NCBI RefSeq assembly: GCF_934924865.1
Contig: NZ_OW235315.1
Location: 2,790,001-2,854,000, forward strand
Source of the DNA: Tepidibacter aestuarii
GTDB taxonomy: Bacteria > Bacillota > Clostridia > Peptostreptococcales > Peptostreptococcaceae
DNA: 64,000 nucleotides
Reading direction: 5' to 3'
Made by a program: the position numbers and the translations under genes. Of this stretch, positions 27,592-38,179 are shown one piece after another; positions within the stretch are counted from its first letter, which is position 1; the number at the start of each line of letters is the position of its first letter. The notes beneath the pieces were generated by a model. It searched no databases and was not told the DNA's origin. It worked only from the letters and a program-made list of their open reading frames with translations.

Positions 27592-28671
27592 TTATTTAAA
27601 CTCAAGTATTTGCTCTTTTATCTTAATCTTCAATTTTTCTATTTTGTCAAAACTCATATTAGGTATATAATATTTCTCCATTACATCATGCTCTTTTTTA
27701 GCTCTTCTTATATTTTCTATCCCGTTTTCTAATAGCTTTTCTATTAATCCCTTATCATATTCTATTTCATCTTTGTACTTATCTAATATATCATGATTTA
27801 CACATATATCTAAATCTACTACCTTGTAATTATTTTCTTTAAACATATTGCTTACAGTAAGAGCTATATTCATCTCTTTTATAAATATAGTTTCGATTTT
27901 ATCTTTAATTAAAGGAGTATGGTAAACCTCTACGTCAAGACCTTTTAGTACTGCATTTTTGTATACTTTTTCAAGTAGTGTAGATTTTCCAGTTCCCACA
28001 TCACCTTTTATATAATATACATCCGTTGCATCATTAAATATTGTATCAGTATACTCTACGACTCCGTTAGGAGTTATAGCTGATCCAAATAAATGTCTTT
28101 CATCTCCTGCCTTGCCTTTAAATTCAACACTTCCTAATATCTCATCAATTAAATTTAAAGTTATAGAGTTTATCTTTCCAAAATCCATAGCTTCTTTATA
28201 CTTAACTGCTACATCTTTAACTATGCACTCTGCAGCCTTTAAGAATTTATATGCTCTTGTAAATAATCTTCCCACTTCTTTATTAGACTTTAGTATAGCT
28301 TCTCTATTTTCCTTCATTTTTGCCAAATCCCAATACTCTCCTAAGTTTATAACCTCATCTACTGCTCCAGGATTTTTAGGGTCTACTATGTGAGGAGCAG
28401 TTCCATCTACCATGGCAACTTTAAGCGCAGGTATAACAATTCCATCTATAGAGTTATTATCTGATGAACAATGATGGAACTCAACATCATAACCAAGTCT
28501 TAGCATTTCATTCCCTATATTTTTCATCATAGAAGATTTGCCAACGCCCGGTCCACCTTTTATGCAAAATATATGGTTTGCATCCTGTTGCTGAATCATA
28601 TAATCATAGTAAGAAAAAAAACCATCTGCTGTGTTTCCACCAGGGAACACTCTCTTAATTTTAGCTGTCAT
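27592..28671 (-). CDS. ATPase with two P-loops (PRK06851-like)
   Basis: About 359 residues with two Walker A motifs, GGPGVGKSSMM near residue 40 and GDVGTGKSTLL near 215, each followed by alpha/beta NTPase sequence, so the protein looks like an internal duplication. It matches a conserved clostridial ATPase family of unknown function. ATG 28671 has GAAGGAG upstream; a TTG six codons earlier overlaps that site. Single-gene unit with its own terminator. No partner can be inferred. Confidence 0.8.
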   Translation of the reverse strand: MTAKIKRVFPGGNTADGFFSYYDYMIQQQDANHIFCIKGGPGVGKSSMMKNIGNEMLRLGYDVEFHHCSSDNNSIDGIVIPALKVAMVDGTAPHIVDPKNPGAVDEVINLGEYWDLAKMKENREAILKSNKEVGRLFTRAYKFLKAAECIVKDVAVKYKEAMDFGKINSITLNLIDEILGSVEFKGKAGDERHLFGSAITPNGVVEYTDTIFNDATDVYYIKGDVGTGKSTLLEKVYKNAVLKGLDVEVYHTPLIKDKIETIFIKEMNIALTVSNMFKENNYKVVDLDICVNHDILDKYKDEIEYDKGLIEKLLENGIENIRRAKKEHDVMEKYYIPNMSFDKIEKLKIKIKEQILEFK

Positions 28672-28886
28672 AAAATCTCCTTCTTTCAATTAATATTCAT
28701 TCTCATACTTCTAACCTACTTTTATTTTATTAATTTTAGCTATATTTTGTGCTTGTACTGCATAAATTCATTTTTATAATAGTTTTCTCTAAAACGAAAC
28801 TTGATTTAAATAATTTAAGAATATTTTATAAATAATAGAAGAGACTAATTATAGTAATAATTTAATATGTAAGGAGGTATGTTTTT

Positions 28887-29054
28887 ATGTCAGTTGTATG
28901 TAACTGTTTTGGAACAACGGAAGAAGAAATTCGTGAAGCAATAAAAAAAGGAGCTAATACAGTAGAGGCCGTTGGTGAAGAAACAAGTGCCGGAACTGGA
29001 TGTGGTGCTTGCCAATCAAGAATACAGGAAATTATAGATGAAGAAACAAAATAG
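28887..29054 (+). CDS. Bfd-like [2Fe-2S]-binding protein, 55 residues
   Basis: AAGGAGG precedes ATG 28887. The product has CNC near residue 5 and CGAC near 39 with a helix-turn-helix-like spacing (TTEEEIREAIKKGANTVEAV), the four-cysteine pattern of the BFD-like [2Fe-2S] domain, as in bacterioferritin-associated ferredoxin and NifU/nitrite reductase modules. It is a stand-alone domain, transcribed alone, and ends at a shared terminator. Role probably in iron release or electron transfer; no bacterioferritin gene is nearby. Confidence 0.85.
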   Translation: MSVVCNCFGTTEEEIREAIKKGANTVEAVGEETSAGTGCGACQSRIQEIIDEETK

Positions 29055-29078
29055 TATTATTTCTTGAATAATCTAACA

Positions 29079-29109
29079 AAAAAACCTGCATCAAAAGATG
29101 CAGGTTTTT
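29079..29109. terminator. Bidirectional terminator
   Basis: AAAAACCTGCATC pairs with GATGCAGGTTTTT around AAAA, between convergent genes; A- and T-runs flank both sides, so it can end transcription from both strands. Confidence 0.88.
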
Positions 29110-29112
29110 AAT

Positions 29113-30435
29113 TTAATCTAAATTATTAAATTTATGTTTTCTAGCCATATATATAGGTACTCCTAAAACGGTTATACCTATACCTAGAACTGCATTCATA
29201 GGTTGAGCGATTATAGTATTTACTATAATGTATACTCCTCCAAGGATTGCTATAATTGGTATTATAGGATACATAGGTACCTTGTATGGTCTTTTAATAT
29301 CAGGCTTTCTTTTTCTAAGAATAAATACTGCATAAAATATCATAACATAGAACAACCATATTATAAATACTGTTAAATCGATTAATGGACCAAAATTCCC
29401 AGTCATTATATAGAATGAAGCAAACAATGTCATTAATACAGTTGAATTCAACGGCACATTTGATTTATTTAATTTAGCTAATTTCTTGCTAAATGGCAAT
29501 TTATTTTCAACAGCCATTATATAAGGGACCCTAGCTCCCGTTAAAACAAAGGCGTTTAATGTTCCAAATATGGATACCATTATACCTGCTGTTATAAGTT
29601 TTCCTCCACCTGCACCGAATATAACATTTGCAACCTCATTTGCAGGTGCTGAAGTTGATGATAATACATCTGCTGGTAATACAAGTAAATATGCTATGTT
29701 TATTAAAACATATACACCCATTATAACGAATAGTCCACCTACTATAGCTATAGGTAAATCTTTCTTTGGATTTTTCATCTCACCTGCTATATTACCTACA
29801 CTTATCCATCCATCATATGCAAACATTATAGCAGCTAGAGCAGAACCTAGCGCTGTTACTAATGGCTTAGATTCTGGGATTATAGGCATAAGCCTTACTA
29901 CACCACCATCACCTTTTATAAACCCTACGATTATAATTGCAAATAAAGGTATTAATTTACCTACAGTGGCTAATGTTTGAATAATACCACCTGTCTTTGA
30001 TCCAAGCGAATTCATAATAGTTAAAAAAACTACAACACCTATAGCTACTGGTATTAACATATTATCACTAATTCCTAATAAAGATATAACTTGTGTTGAA
30101 AACATCATTGCAAGTGCAGCCATTATAGCTGGTATATATACTAAAGTTTGAGCCCATCCTAAAAGATATCCCCATAAATCTCCGTATACTTCCTTTAAAT
30201 AAGTTACCATTCCACCGGTCTTAGGTATTATTGTAGATATTTCTGCTGTTGTAAGCCCTGCTGCAATTGATATGAATCCACCCATTATCCAAGCTATTAT
30301 TCCAAGTCCAGGTGTAGTTGTAGCTGAAAAAACTTGTTTAGGCATAAAAAATACTCCCGATCCCATTACCATTCCTACTACTATAGATAACGCCGAGACT
30401 AGGCCAATGCTCTTTTTAAGTTGATTATCCTGCAT
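29113..30435 (-). CDS. APC family amino acid permease
   Basis: About 440 residues and 12 membrane segments. The first helices carry SIGLVSALSIVVGMVMGSGVF, the glycine-rich substrate site of APC transporters, and a charged end with KRKPDIKRPYKVP, typical of the LAT/SteT-type serine/threonine or amino acid exchanger branch. ATG 30435 has AAGGAGAG upstream; the frame runs six codons further to a weaker start. Substrate cannot be fixed from sequence. It is a single-gene unit. Confidence 0.88.
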   Translation of the reverse strand: MQDNQLKKSIGLVSALSIVVGMVMGSGVFFMPKQVFSATTTPGLGIIAWIMGGFISIAAGLTTAEISTIIPKTGGMVTYLKEVYGDLWGYLLGWAQTLVYIPAIMAALAMMFSTQVISLLGISDNMLIPVAIGVVVFLTIMNSLGSKTGGIIQTLATVGKLIPLFAIIIVGFIKGDGGVVRLMPIIPESKPLVTALGSALAAIMFAYDGWISVGNIAGEMKNPKKDLPIAIVGGLFVIMGVYVLINIAYLLVLPADVLSSTSAPANEVANVIFGAGGGKLITAGIMVSIFGTLNAFVLTGARVPYIMAVENKLPFSKKLAKLNKSNVPLNSTVLMTLFASFYIMTGNFGPLIDLTVFIIWLFYVMIFYAVFILRKRKPDIKRPYKVPMYPIIPIIAILGGVYIIVNTIIAQPMNAVLGIGITVLGVPIYMARKHKFNNLD

Positions 30436-30570
30436 ATTCACTCTCCTTTTCACATTTCAAATTTTCAATGAAGTGAAACTTAATTCGTTCGACAAATAAT
30501 TTAGAAATAATTGTACCACAGACAACAAATTAATACAAGTCTTATTTATTTTACCCATTTTCAAAAAAAT

Positions 30571-30594
30571 AAGACCTTGGAATTCCAAGGTCTT
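30571..30594 (-). terminator. Terminator overlapping the engB stop
   Basis: A perfect 24-base palindrome (AAGACCTTGGAA and its mirror) followed on the minus strand by ATTTTTTT. The engB stop codon lies inside its first arm. Confidence 0.9.
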
Positions 30595-31201
30595 AATCTA
30601 AAGTTATTTCATATCCATGCTCACTGTAAGTGTTAGTAATATCATCCCATAAAATATCAAATCCAGTCTTTTTAAGTGATGATACAGGTATTATTTTTTC
30701 ATCTGTAAGTCCTAATTTTTTTCTTATTATACTCATATGTTTTTGATACTTACCTCTAGATATCTTGTCTGCCTTAGTAGCTACTACAGTACATTCATAT
30801 CCAAAATATTTTACCCAATCATACATAGCCTTATCGTCATTAGTAGGCTCATGTCTTATATCTACAAGAAGATATATACGGCAAAGCTCATCTCTACTCG
30901 TTAAATATCTTTCCATTATTTTTCCCCAACTAGCCTTTTCAGTTTTTGAAACCTTTGCATATCCATATCCAGGTAAATCTACAAAGAAAAACTCTTCATT
31001 TATTAAATAGAAATTTATAGTTCTTGTTTTTCCTGGAGTTTGACTTACTCTTGCAAAATTTCTTCTGTTTAAAAGTGAATTTATGCTAGAAGACTTTCCT
31101 ACATTAGATCTTCCTACGAATGCTACTTCTGGAATTCCTTCTGCTGGATACTGATCTCTATTTACTGCACTCATCACTATCTCTGATGATCTTATTTTCA
31201 A
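30593..31201 (-). CDS. engB: Ribosome biogenesis GTPase EngB (YsxC)
   Basis: About 202 residues of the TRAFAC GTPase fold: G1 [10 protein letters not shown]2 region [11 protein letters not shown]3 DLPGYGYA, G4 ATKADKIS and G5 PVSSLKKTG. It acts in late 50S subunit assembly. I prefer TTG 31201, giving the family-typical [13 protein letters not shown] start just past the lon stop; a GTG at 31210 would overlap lon by eight bases. lon-engB order is common in Firmicutes. Confidence 0.95.
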   Translation of the reverse strand: MKIRSSEIVMSAVNRDQYPAEGIPEVAFVGRSNVGKSSSINSLLNRRNFARVSQTPGKTRTINFYLINEEFFFVDLPGYGYAKVSKTEKASWGKIMERYLTSRDELCRIYLLVDIRHEPTNDDKAMYDWVKYFGYECTVVATKADKISRGKYQKHMSIIRKKLGLTDEKIIPVSSLKKTGFDILWDDITNTYSEHGYEITLD

Positions 31202-31202
31202 A

Positions 31203-33548
31203 TTATTCACCGTCCTTAATTAAAGCGTGCTCTAATACCTCATCCATGCTTTTTACAAATACAAACTCTATGTTCTTCTTTACATTTTCTGGTATATCAT
31301 CCATATCTTTTTTATTATCTATTGGAAGTAATATCTTTTTAATCCCCGCTCTATTAGCTGCAAGTACCTTTTCTTTTATTCCTCCAACAGGAAGTACCCT
31401 TCCTCTTAAAGTTATCTCTCCAGTCATAGCAACAAGATTATTTACAGGAGTATTAGATAGAGCAGATATAACAGCAGTTGCCATAGTTATTCCTGCAGAA
31501 GGACCATCCTTTGGTATAGCTCCTTCTGGTATATGAATGTGAATATCCTGCTCCTTATAGAAGTTTTCATCTATATTAAACTCATCATACTTAGATCTTA
31601 TATAAGATATTCCCGTTCTTGCAGATTCCTTCATAACATCTCCAAGTTGGCCTGTTAAAACAAGTTGTCCTTTTCCTTTCATAGGAGTCACCTCAATAGA
31701 TAGAGTATCTCCTCCAACGCTTGTCCATGCAAGACCTCTAACTATTCCAACTTCCGGATTTTCTTTTATAGGCTCATAACTGTATATCTTCTTTCCTAGA
31801 TACTTTTCTAAGTTATTTTTGTTTATTCTAATATTCTTTAATTCTCTATTCTCTACATATCTTTTAGCTGCTTTTCTACAAACCTTACCTATAGTTCTTT
31901 CAAGGTTTCTAACTCCAGATTCTCTAGTATAATAAGTTATTATATCTCTTATAGTTTCATCTGATATTTTTAGGAACCCTTCTTCTAAACCATGTTCCTT
32001 TATCTGTTTAGGAAGTAAGTATTTTTTAGATATTTTAAGTTTTTCTTCTTCTGTATATCCAGATACTTGTATAACTTCCATTCTATCAAGTAACGGTCTA
32101 GGTATTGTGTTTAAGCTATTAGCAGTAGTTATAAATAAAACCCTTGATAAATCAAATGGTATCTCTAGATAGTGATCTACAAACTCCTTGTTTTGCTCAG
32201 GATCTAATGTCTCAAGCATAGCTGAAGCTGGATCTCCTCTAAAATCAGATGCCATCTTATCTATTTCATCAAACAAGAATACAGGATTTTTTGTTTTTGC
32301 TTCCTTCATAGCATTTATTATTCTTCCAGGTATAGCTCCAACATAAGTTCTTCTATGTCCCCTTATCTCAGATTCATCTCTTACTCCACCTAAAGAAACT
32401 CTTACAAATTTTCTATTTAAAGATTTTGCTATTGATTTTGCTATTGATGTCTTTCCAACTCCAGGAGGTCCAACAAGACAAACTATAGGTCCTTTCATAG
32501 ACTTAGATAGTGTTCTTATTGCTAAATACTCAAGGATTCTCTCTTTAACCTTACCTAACCCATAGTGGTCCTCATCAAGTATTTTTGCAGATTCCTTTAA
32601 ATCAACCTTGTCCTTACTTTCTTTGTTCCAAGGAAGAGCAAAGATTGTATCAAGGTAGTTTCTAATAACTCCAGATTCTGCTGATGATGGGCTCATCTTA
32701 GATAATCTATTTATTTCCTTTTCTATCTTTTCTTTAATTTCTTTTTTTACTTTAATATTTTTTAATTGTTTTTTATATTCTTCTATATCATCCGTTGTTT
32801 CTTCATCTTCTCCAAGTTCTTTGTGAATAGCTTTTAATTGTTCTTTCAAGTAATATTCTTTTTGAACTCTATTAACCTGTTTTTTTACTCTTAAGCTTAT
32901 TTTTTTCTCTATTTTAAGGATATCAAGCTCCTCAAGAAGAATTTTATATACCTTCTCTAATCTTTCCTTAGGATCAAATATTTCAAGTACTTCTTGCTTT
33001 TGTAGAGGCTTTAAGAACATATTAGATGCTATAGTATCTATATATCTACTAGGCTCATCTATATCTGATAAAGTAAGTAATATCTCTGGAGATATTCTAT
33101 TACTTATATTTATATATTCTTCAAAAGAATCGAATACATTTCTCATTAAAGCTTCTACTTCTTTATCTTCTTTTAATAATTCTTCATCATATACAACTTC
33201 TTCTAAAGTAGCACTAAATCCCTTTTCATCGTCTACAATTTCTTTTATTCTCGCTCTTGACATACCTTCTACTAGAACTCTTACAGTATCTCCTGGTAGC
33301 TTCAACATCTGCTTTATCTTACATATAGTTCCTATATGATAAAAATCATCAGGGGTTGGCAAATCAATTTCAGCTTCTTTTTGAGAAGTCAAAAATATAA
33401 GCTGCTCATCTACCATAGCTTCTTCTAATGCATTTATAGATTTTTCTCTACCAACATCAAAATGTAAAACCATATATGGGAATACCGCTAATCCTCTAAG
33501 AGGGATTACAGGTAATTTATGCTCTTTGACGCTATAATTTTGCTCCAT
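31203..33548 (-). CDS. lon: ATP-dependent Lon protease
   Basis: 781 residues: N-terminal substrate-binding LON domain ([18 protein letters not shown]), a coiled region, AAA+ module with Walker [10 protein letters not shown] and Walker [10 protein letters not shown], and the C-terminal Ser-Lys protease with catalytic Ser in KDGPSAGIT and Lys in GIKEKVLAA. Normal length. AAAGGAG precedes ATG 33548. It degrades misfolded and regulatory proteins in the cytoplasm. No CIRCE or CtsR-like operator was seen upstream. Confidence 0.97.
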   Translation of the reverse strand: MEQNYSVKEHKLPVIPLRGLAVFPYMVLHFDVGREKSINALEEAMVDEQLIFLTSQKEAEIDLPTPDDFYHIGTICKIKQMLKLPGDTVRVLVEGMSRARIKEIVDDEKGFSATLEEVVYDEELLKEDKEVEALMRNVFDSFEEYINISNRISPEILLTLSDIDEPSRYIDTIASNMFLKPLQKQEVLEIFDPKERLEKVYKILLEELDILKIEKKISLRVKKQVNRVQKEYYLKEQLKAIHKELGEDEETTDDIEEYKKQLKNIKVKKEIKEKIEKEINRLSKMSPSSAESGVIRNYLDTIFALPWNKESKDKVDLKESAKILDEDHYGLGKVKERILEYLAIRTLSKSMKGPIVCLVGPPGVGKTSIAKSIAKSLNRKFVRVSLGGVRDESEIRGHRRTYVGAIPGRIINAMKEAKTKNPVFLFDEIDKMASDFRGDPASAMLETLDPEQNKEFVDHYLEIPFDLSRVLFITTANSLNTIPRPLLDRMEVIQVSGYTEEEKLKISKKYLLPKQIKEHGLEEGFLKISDETIRDIITYYTRESGVRNLERTIGKVCRKAAKRYVENRELKNIRINKNNLEKYLGKKIYSYEPIKENPEVGIVRGLAWTSVGGDTLSIEVTPMKGKGQLVLTGQLGDVMKESARTGISYIRSKYDEFNIDENFYKEQDIHIHIPEGAIPKDGPSAGITMATAVISALSNTPVNNLVAMTGEITLRGRVLPVGGIKEKVLAANRAGIKKILLPIDNKKDMDDIPENVKKNIEFVFVKSMDEVLEHALIKDGE

Positions 33549-33704
33549 ATCATCACTCCTTTATATAAATATATACCTAATTTGTAATAAATACTATACT
33601 ATTATATATTTCCCATAAATTTTTTTCAATATAATCTAAATTATATAAATTTATTTTAGGTTTAGTGTTATAATATTTTCATAATACTATCTTTGGAGGT
33701 ATAT

Positions 33705-34220
33705 ATGCTTAAATTATTTTTATTATTTTTTAAAATAGGTTCAGTTACATTTGGCGGCGGATATGCTATGATCCCTTTGATAGAAAAGGAGCTTGTTCTT
33801 AAACAAAAATTAGTATCAGAAGATGAGTTCTTAGATTACGTATCTATCGCTCAAAGCTTTCCAGGTGCAATAGCTGTCAATATTTCTTTATTACTTGGAT
33901 ATAAGTTCAATAAACTTTTAGGAAGTATCGTATGTGTTTTGGGTACAATACTACCTTCTTTTATTTCAATATTGATACTTGCTTATTTTTATAATAAAAA
34001 CAATACATCCTCTTATCTAAATGGATTTTTCTTAGGTGTAAGACCCGTAGTCGCGTCGTTATTATTGTATTCATTCTTTAGATTATCTAAAAAAGTAGAA
34101 AAAAATACACTAAATATATTATTTTTAGGAATATCATTTACATTGGTTACATTTTTTTCTATTAACCCGATTTATATAATTATAATTGGAGGTATATTAG
34201 GATTATGTATAAATTCTTAG
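33705..34220 (+). CDS. Chromate transporter family protein, half-size (first)
   Basis: About 171 residues with the CHR-domain signature FKIGSVTFGGGYAMIPLIE near the start, AQSFPGAIAVNIS, and about five membrane helices. Long ChrA proteins contain two such domains; here they are two separate genes. GGAGG precedes ATG 33705 (a TTG four codons upstream overlaps the ribosome site). It overlaps the next gene by 16 bases. Probably forms a heterodimer with it for chromate or sulfate-like anion efflux; substrate unproven. Confidence 0.88.
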   Translation: MLKLFLLFFKIGSVTFGGGYAMIPLIEKELVLKQKLVSEDEFLDYVSIAQSFPGAIAVNISLLLGYKFNKLLGSIVCVLGTILPSFISILILAYFYNKNNTSSYLNGFFLGVRPVVASLLLYSFFRLSKKVEKNTLNILFLGISFTLVTFFSINPIYIIIIGGILGLCINS

Positions 34221-34741
34221 ATTTATTTGAAATTTTCATAGCCTTTTTTAAAATAGGAGCTTTTAGCTTTGGTGGTGGCTATGCTATGCTTCCATTTATA
34301 GAAAGAGAAATCGTTAACAAAAATGGATGGTTATCTCCCAAGGAGTTTTTAGATGTACTAGCTATATCTCAAGTATCACCAGGACCAATTGCTATAAATT
34401 CAGCAACATTTATAGGGTATAAGTATAATTTTATATTAGGGTCTATTTTTGCAACATTAGGAGTTATATTTTTTTCTATAATAATTATCAATATAGTCTC
34501 TCCATCACTTGAAAAATATAAGAATAATAAATATATAACTACTTTATTTAAGACCTTAAGACCTATAACAATAGGATTTATATTATCTGCATTCTATTCT
34601 ACATATGAAAAAAGTGTATCCGACCTTTTTTCTATGTGTATCTTCTTTGTTTCATTAATACTTCTTCATTCAAAAAAAATACATCCTGTTTTTATAATTA
34701 TATTTTCAGGATTTATTGGAATAATTTTAAAAGGGGCATAA
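34205..34741 (+). CDS. Chromate transporter family protein, half-size (second)
   Basis: 178 residues, paralogous to the preceding protein: FKIGAFSFGGGYAMLPFIE, ISQVSPGPIAINSATFIGY and about five membrane helices. Start ATG 34205 lies inside the end of the first gene, so translation is coupled. Its stop codon is in the loop of the following terminator. The pair is the usual arrangement of short CHR proteins in Gram-positive bacteria. Confidence 0.88.
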   Translation: MYKFLDLFEIFIAFFKIGAFSFGGGYAMLPFIEREIVNKNGWLSPKEFLDVLAISQVSPGPIAINSATFIGYKYNFILGSIFATLGVIFFSIIIINIVSPSLEKYKNNKYITTLFKTLRPITIGFILSAFYSTYEKSVSDLFSMCIFFVSLILLHSKKIHPVFIIIFSGFIGIILKGA

Positions 34742-34750
34742 GCCCCTTTT
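34729..34750. terminator. Bidirectional terminator
   Basis: AAAAGGGGC/GCCCCTTTT with loop ATAA, between the convergent chromate-transporter and clpX genes, which end 12 bases apart. Confidence 0.85.
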
Positions 34751-34752
34751 AT

Positions 34753-36009
34753 TTATGCACTCTCTTCAGGTTTTTGACCAGGTTTACATATAACTAAAGG
34801 TTCTTTATTGTCAGCAATAGTCTCTTTAGTGACAACAACCTTTTCGATATCATCTCTTGATGGTATTTCAAACATAATATCCATCATAGCTTTTTCTAGT
34901 ATACTTCTAAGTCCTCTTGCTCCAGTCTTTCTTTCAATAGCTTTTTTAGCTATAGCAGTTAGTGCCTCTTGATCAAATTCAAGTTCAACCTTATCCATTT
35001 TGAATAATTTTGAATACTGCTTTGTTAAAGCATTTTTAGGCTCTTTAAGTATTTGAACAAGAGCGTTCTCGTCTAATAAGTCTAGAGTTACAACTACAGG
35101 AACTCTACCTATAAATTCAGGTATTAAACCAAATTTAAGTAAGTCTTCTGGTTCAGATTTTTTATATATCTTACCTAAATCCATCTCTTTTTTGCTCTCA
35201 ATTTTAGCTCCAAAGCCTAGAGTTTTCTGTCCTATTCTCTTGTTTATTATCTTATCTATTCCATCAAAAGCTCCACCTACTATAAATAATATATTAGTAG
35301 TGTCTATTTGCAAGAATTCTTGATGTGGATGCTTTCTTCCACCTTGTGGAGGAACATTAGCCGTAGTTCCTTCTAATATTTTAAGAAGTGCTTGTTGTAC
35401 CCCTTCTCCACTTACATCTCTTGTTATAGATGGATTTTCTGATTTTCTTGCTATCTTATCGATCTCGTCAATGTATATAATTCCTTTTTCTGCTTTTTCT
35501 ATATCGTAATCAGATGCCTGAATTAATTTAAGAAGTATATTTTCCACATCTTCTCCAACATAACCAGCCTCTGTTAAAGATGTAGCGTCTACCATTGCAA
35601 ACGGAACATTAAGTATTTTAGCAAGAGTTTGAGCAAGAAGCGTCTTACCAGAACCTGTAGGTCCTAGCATCATTATATTACTTTTTTGGATTTCAACGTC
35701 TTTGCTATTTTTATTTCCTGAATATATTCTTTTATAGTGGTTGTATACTGCAACTGCCAAAGATTTTTTAGCTTCATCTTGACCTATGACATACTCATCC
35801 AAAATATCCTTTATTTCTTTAGGTTTTGGTAACTCAGATATATCATTTTCAATGCTTTCTTTGAATTCTTCTTTTATTATTTCTTCACAAAGCTCTACAC
35901 ATTCATCACAAATGTATACATTGGGCCCTGCTATAAGTCTTTTAACTTGCTCTTGATTTTTGCCACAAAAAGAACACTTCAGATGTTTCTTATCTTCGTA
36001 CTTTGACAT
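34753..36009 (-). CDS. clpX: ATP-dependent Clp protease ATP-binding subunit ClpX
   Basis: 418 residues: N-terminal zinc-binding domain (CSFC and CDEC), AAA+ core with Walker A GPTGSGKT, Walker B IIYIDEID, pore loop GYVGEDVE, and the IGF-type loop ([10 protein letters not shown]) that docks on ClpP. It unfolds substrates and feeds them to ClpP, encoded just upstream. AGAGGTG precedes ATG 36009. Tig-clpP-clpX order is conserved in Firmicutes. Confidence 0.97.
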   Translation of the reverse strand: MSKYEDKKHLKCSFCGKNQEQVKRLIAGPNVYICDECVELCEEIIKEEFKESIENDISELPKPKEIKDILDEYVIGQDEAKKSLAVAVYNHYKRIYSGNKNSKDVEIQKSNIMMLGPTGSGKTLLAQTLAKILNVPFAMVDATSLTEAGYVGEDVENILLKLIQASDYDIEKAEKGIIYIDEIDKIARKSENPSITRDVSGEGVQQALLKILEGTTANVPPQGGRKHPHQEFLQIDTTNILFIVGGAFDGIDKIINKRIGQKTLGFGAKIESKKEMDLGKIYKKSEPEDLLKFGLIPEFIGRVPVVVTLDLLDENALVQILKEPKNALTKQYSKLFKMDKVELEFDQEALTAIAKKAIERKTGARGLRSILEKAMMDIMFEIPSRDDIEKVVVTKETIADNKEPLVICKPGQKPEESA

Positions 36010-36033
36010 TTTAACACCTCTCTTTAATTTAAG

Positions 36034-36618
36034 CTAAGGTCTCTTGCTTATAACCTCATCGATTAATCCATATTCTTTAGCTTGGTCTGCTTCCATGAAA
36101 TAATCTCTTTCTGTATCTTGCTTTATTCTCTCAAGTGGCTGTCCAGTTCTCTCAGCCATTATTTGATTTAATTTTTCTTTCATTTTAACTATTCTTTGTG
36201 CATGTATTTCAATATCAGTAGCTTGACCTCTTGTTCCTCCAAGCGGCTGATGTATCATAATTTCTGCATTAGGAAGTGCAAATCTCTTTCCTTTTGCTCC
36301 TGCATTAAGTAAGAATGCTCCCATAGAAGCTGCCATACCTATACAAATAGTACTTACATCTGGTTTTATGTACTGCATAGTATCATAAATTGCCATACCT
36401 GCTGTTATACTTCCTCCTGGCGAGTTTATATATAAATATATATCTTTATCAGGATCTTCTGATTCTAAAAATAGAAGTTGTGCAACTATCAAGCTAGCTG
36501 TAGCATCGTTCACTTGATCCCCTAAGAATATTATTCTATCTTTTAATAATCTAGAATATATATCGTAAGATCTTTCTCCTCTTCCTGTTTGTTCTACTAC
36601 CATAGGTACTAAAGCCAT
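36034..36618 (-). CDS. clpP: ATP-dependent Clp protease proteolytic subunit ClpP
   Basis: 194 residues, normal length. Catalytic Ser in [11 protein letters not shown], His in [10 protein letters not shown] and Asp in TERDYFM are present, as is the [10 protein letters not shown] oxyanion strand. It forms the tetradecameric peptidase chamber used by ClpX. AAGGGAGGGG precedes ATG 36618. It lies between tig and clpX, 24 bases from clpX. Confidence 0.97.
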   Translation of the reverse strand: MALVPMVVEQTGRGERSYDIYSRLLKDRIIFLGDQVNDATASLIVAQLLFLESEDPDKDIYLYINSPGGSITAGMAIYDTMQYIKPDVSTICIGMAASMGAFLLNAGAKGKRFALPNAEIMIHQPLGGTRGQATDIEIHAQRIVKMKEKLNQIMAERTGQPLERIKQDTERDYFMEADQAKEYGLIDEVISKRP

Positions 36619-36651
36619 ATACTACCCCTCCCTTTTTATCTATATATAGAT

Positions 36652-36677
36652 ACAGTAGCCCTTTTAAAGGCTACTGT
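36652..36677 (-). other. Hairpin between tig and clpP
   Basis: ACAGTAGCC pairs with GGCTACTGT around an eight-base loop. There is no T-run after it on the minus strand, so it may be an mRNA processing or attenuation element rather than a terminator. Confidence 0.5.
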
Positions 36678-36681
36678 CATA

Positions 36682-37968
36682 TTAGTTTATTTTAGCGCTA
36701 TCTACTAATAAGTCTATTGTTTTCTTAACTACTACATTTTCTTTGAAATAATCCATATCTTGCTCTCTAAGCGTTTCCTTAAACTTATCTGCTTCCATTT
36801 TGTACATAGATGCCATTTGAGCTATCTCATTGTTTAATTCTTCATCAGAAACTTCAATTCCTTCTTTTCCTGATATAGCTTCAAGAACTAAAGAAGTTTT
36901 AACTCTCTTTTGAGCATCTTCTCTCATTTGAGCTTTTAAATCTTCTATCTTCATTCCAGTGAATTTAACGTAGTTTTCAAGGTTTAATCCTTGCATTTGT
37001 AATTGTTGGTCAAAATCTCTTAACATATTGTTTACTTGATTATCAACCATAACTTCTGGAATTTCTATTTCAGCAGCTTCAGCAGCTTTTTCTACAGCCT
37101 TATTTCTTAATTCAGCTTCTTCGTTTTTCTTAGCAGCTTCTTCTAACTTAGCCTTTACATCACTCTTAAGTTCTTCTAATGTATCGAATTCACTTACATC
37201 TTTAGCAAATTCATCATCAAGCGCTGGCATTTCTTTAACCTTTATTTCTTTTACATTAACTACGAATAAAGCTTCTTTTCCAGCTAAGTTTTCTGCATGA
37301 TACTCTTCTGGGAAAGTTACGTTTACTTTTACTTCGTCTCCTACATTAGCTCCAACTAATTGCTCTTCAAATCCTGGTATGAAAGATCCTGAACCTATAA
37401 CTAGGTTGTGGTTTTCTCCCTTTCCACCATCAAAAGCTTCTCCATCTACGAATCCTTCAAAGTCTATAACAGCTGTATCATCATTTTGAACTGCTCTATC
37501 TTCTACGTTTATTAATCTTGAATTTTGATTTCTCATCTCTTCAATCTTATTATCTACGTCTTCTTCCTTTACAGTATATTCAATTTTTTCAATTTCTATA
37601 CCTTTATATTCTCCTAATTTAACCTCTGGCTTTACAGTAACCTTAGCTATTAAAACAAGATCCTTATCGTCTCCTATTTCTTCTACATCAAGCTCTGGTC
37701 TATCAACAGGATCTAATTTAAGATCTTCTATAGCTTTTGAGTAAGCTTCTGGGAATACTATGTTTATAGCTTCATCAAAGAATACTCCTTTTCCATATTG
37801 AGCTTCTATTAACTTCTTAGGAGCTTTACCTTTTCTGAATCCAGCAATATTAAATCTTCCTTTTAATTTATCGTAAGCTTTATCATTTGCTTTTTTAAAT
37901 TCATCTTTTTCTACAGTTATTTTTAATGTTACTTCATTTTGTTCCTTCTTTATTAATTCTGCGTTCAT
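36682..37968 (-). CDS. tig: Trigger factor
   Basis: 428 residues: ribosome-binding domain with the GFRKGKAPK signature near residue 45, a PPIase (FKBP-like) domain at about 160-245 (DTAVIDFEGFVDG, IPGFEEQL), and the helical C-terminal chaperone arms rich in Glu and Lys. It meets nascent chains at the ribosome exit. AGGAGG precedes ATG 37968. It heads the tig-clpP-clpX operon, driven by the promoter at 38018-38047. Confidence 0.97.
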   Translation of the reverse strand: MNAELIKKEQNEVTLKITVEKDEFKKANDKAYDKLKGRFNIAGFRKGKAPKKLIEAQYGKGVFFDEAINIVFPEAYSKAIEDLKLDPVDRPELDVEEIGDDKDLVLIAKVTVKPEVKLGEYKGIEIEKIEYTVKEEDVDNKIEEMRNQNSRLINVEDRAVQNDDTAVIDFEGFVDGEAFDGGKGENHNLVIGSGSFIPGFEEQLVGANVGDEVKVNVTFPEEYHAENLAGKEALFVVNVKEIKVKEMPALDDEFAKDVSEFDTLEELKSDVKAKLEEAAKKNEEAELRNKAVEKAAEAAEIEIPEVMVDNQVNNMLRDFDQQLQMQGLNLENYVKFTGMKIEDLKAQMREDAQKRVKTSLVLEAISGKEGIEVSDEELNNEIAQMASMYKMEADKFKETLREQDMDYFKENVVVKKTIDLLVDSAKIN

Positions 37969-38017
37969 TTTATAATCCTCCTATGTAACTTTCTTTATTT
38001 TCTTTAATAACCCCTTT

Positions 38018-38047
38018 ATTATAACATATAATAATTTTTATTTACAA
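38018..38047 (-). promoter_or_regulatory. Promoter of the tig-clpP-clpX operon
   Basis: TTGTAA (38042-38047) and TATAAT (38018-38023) on the minus strand, 18 bases apart, with the trigger-factor start about 50 bases downstream. Confidence 0.6.
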
Positions 38048-38092
38048 GGGACTTGATTTGTTCATTTAACAAAAATAAAATTTTTTCAAACA

Positions 38093-38121
38093 TTTACTTT
38101 TTTTGCAATTTTTCATATAAT
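38093..38121 (+). promoter_or_regulatory. Promoter of the 38180 permease gene
   Basis: TTTACT (38093-38098) and TATAAT (38116-38121) with a 17-base T-rich spacer, 59 bases before the start codon. Confidence 0.55.
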
Positions 38122-38179
38122 AAGAATATTAAAGTAAATATGTTAACTATTTAAAAATCAGAAGGAGAGTGGGTACTAA

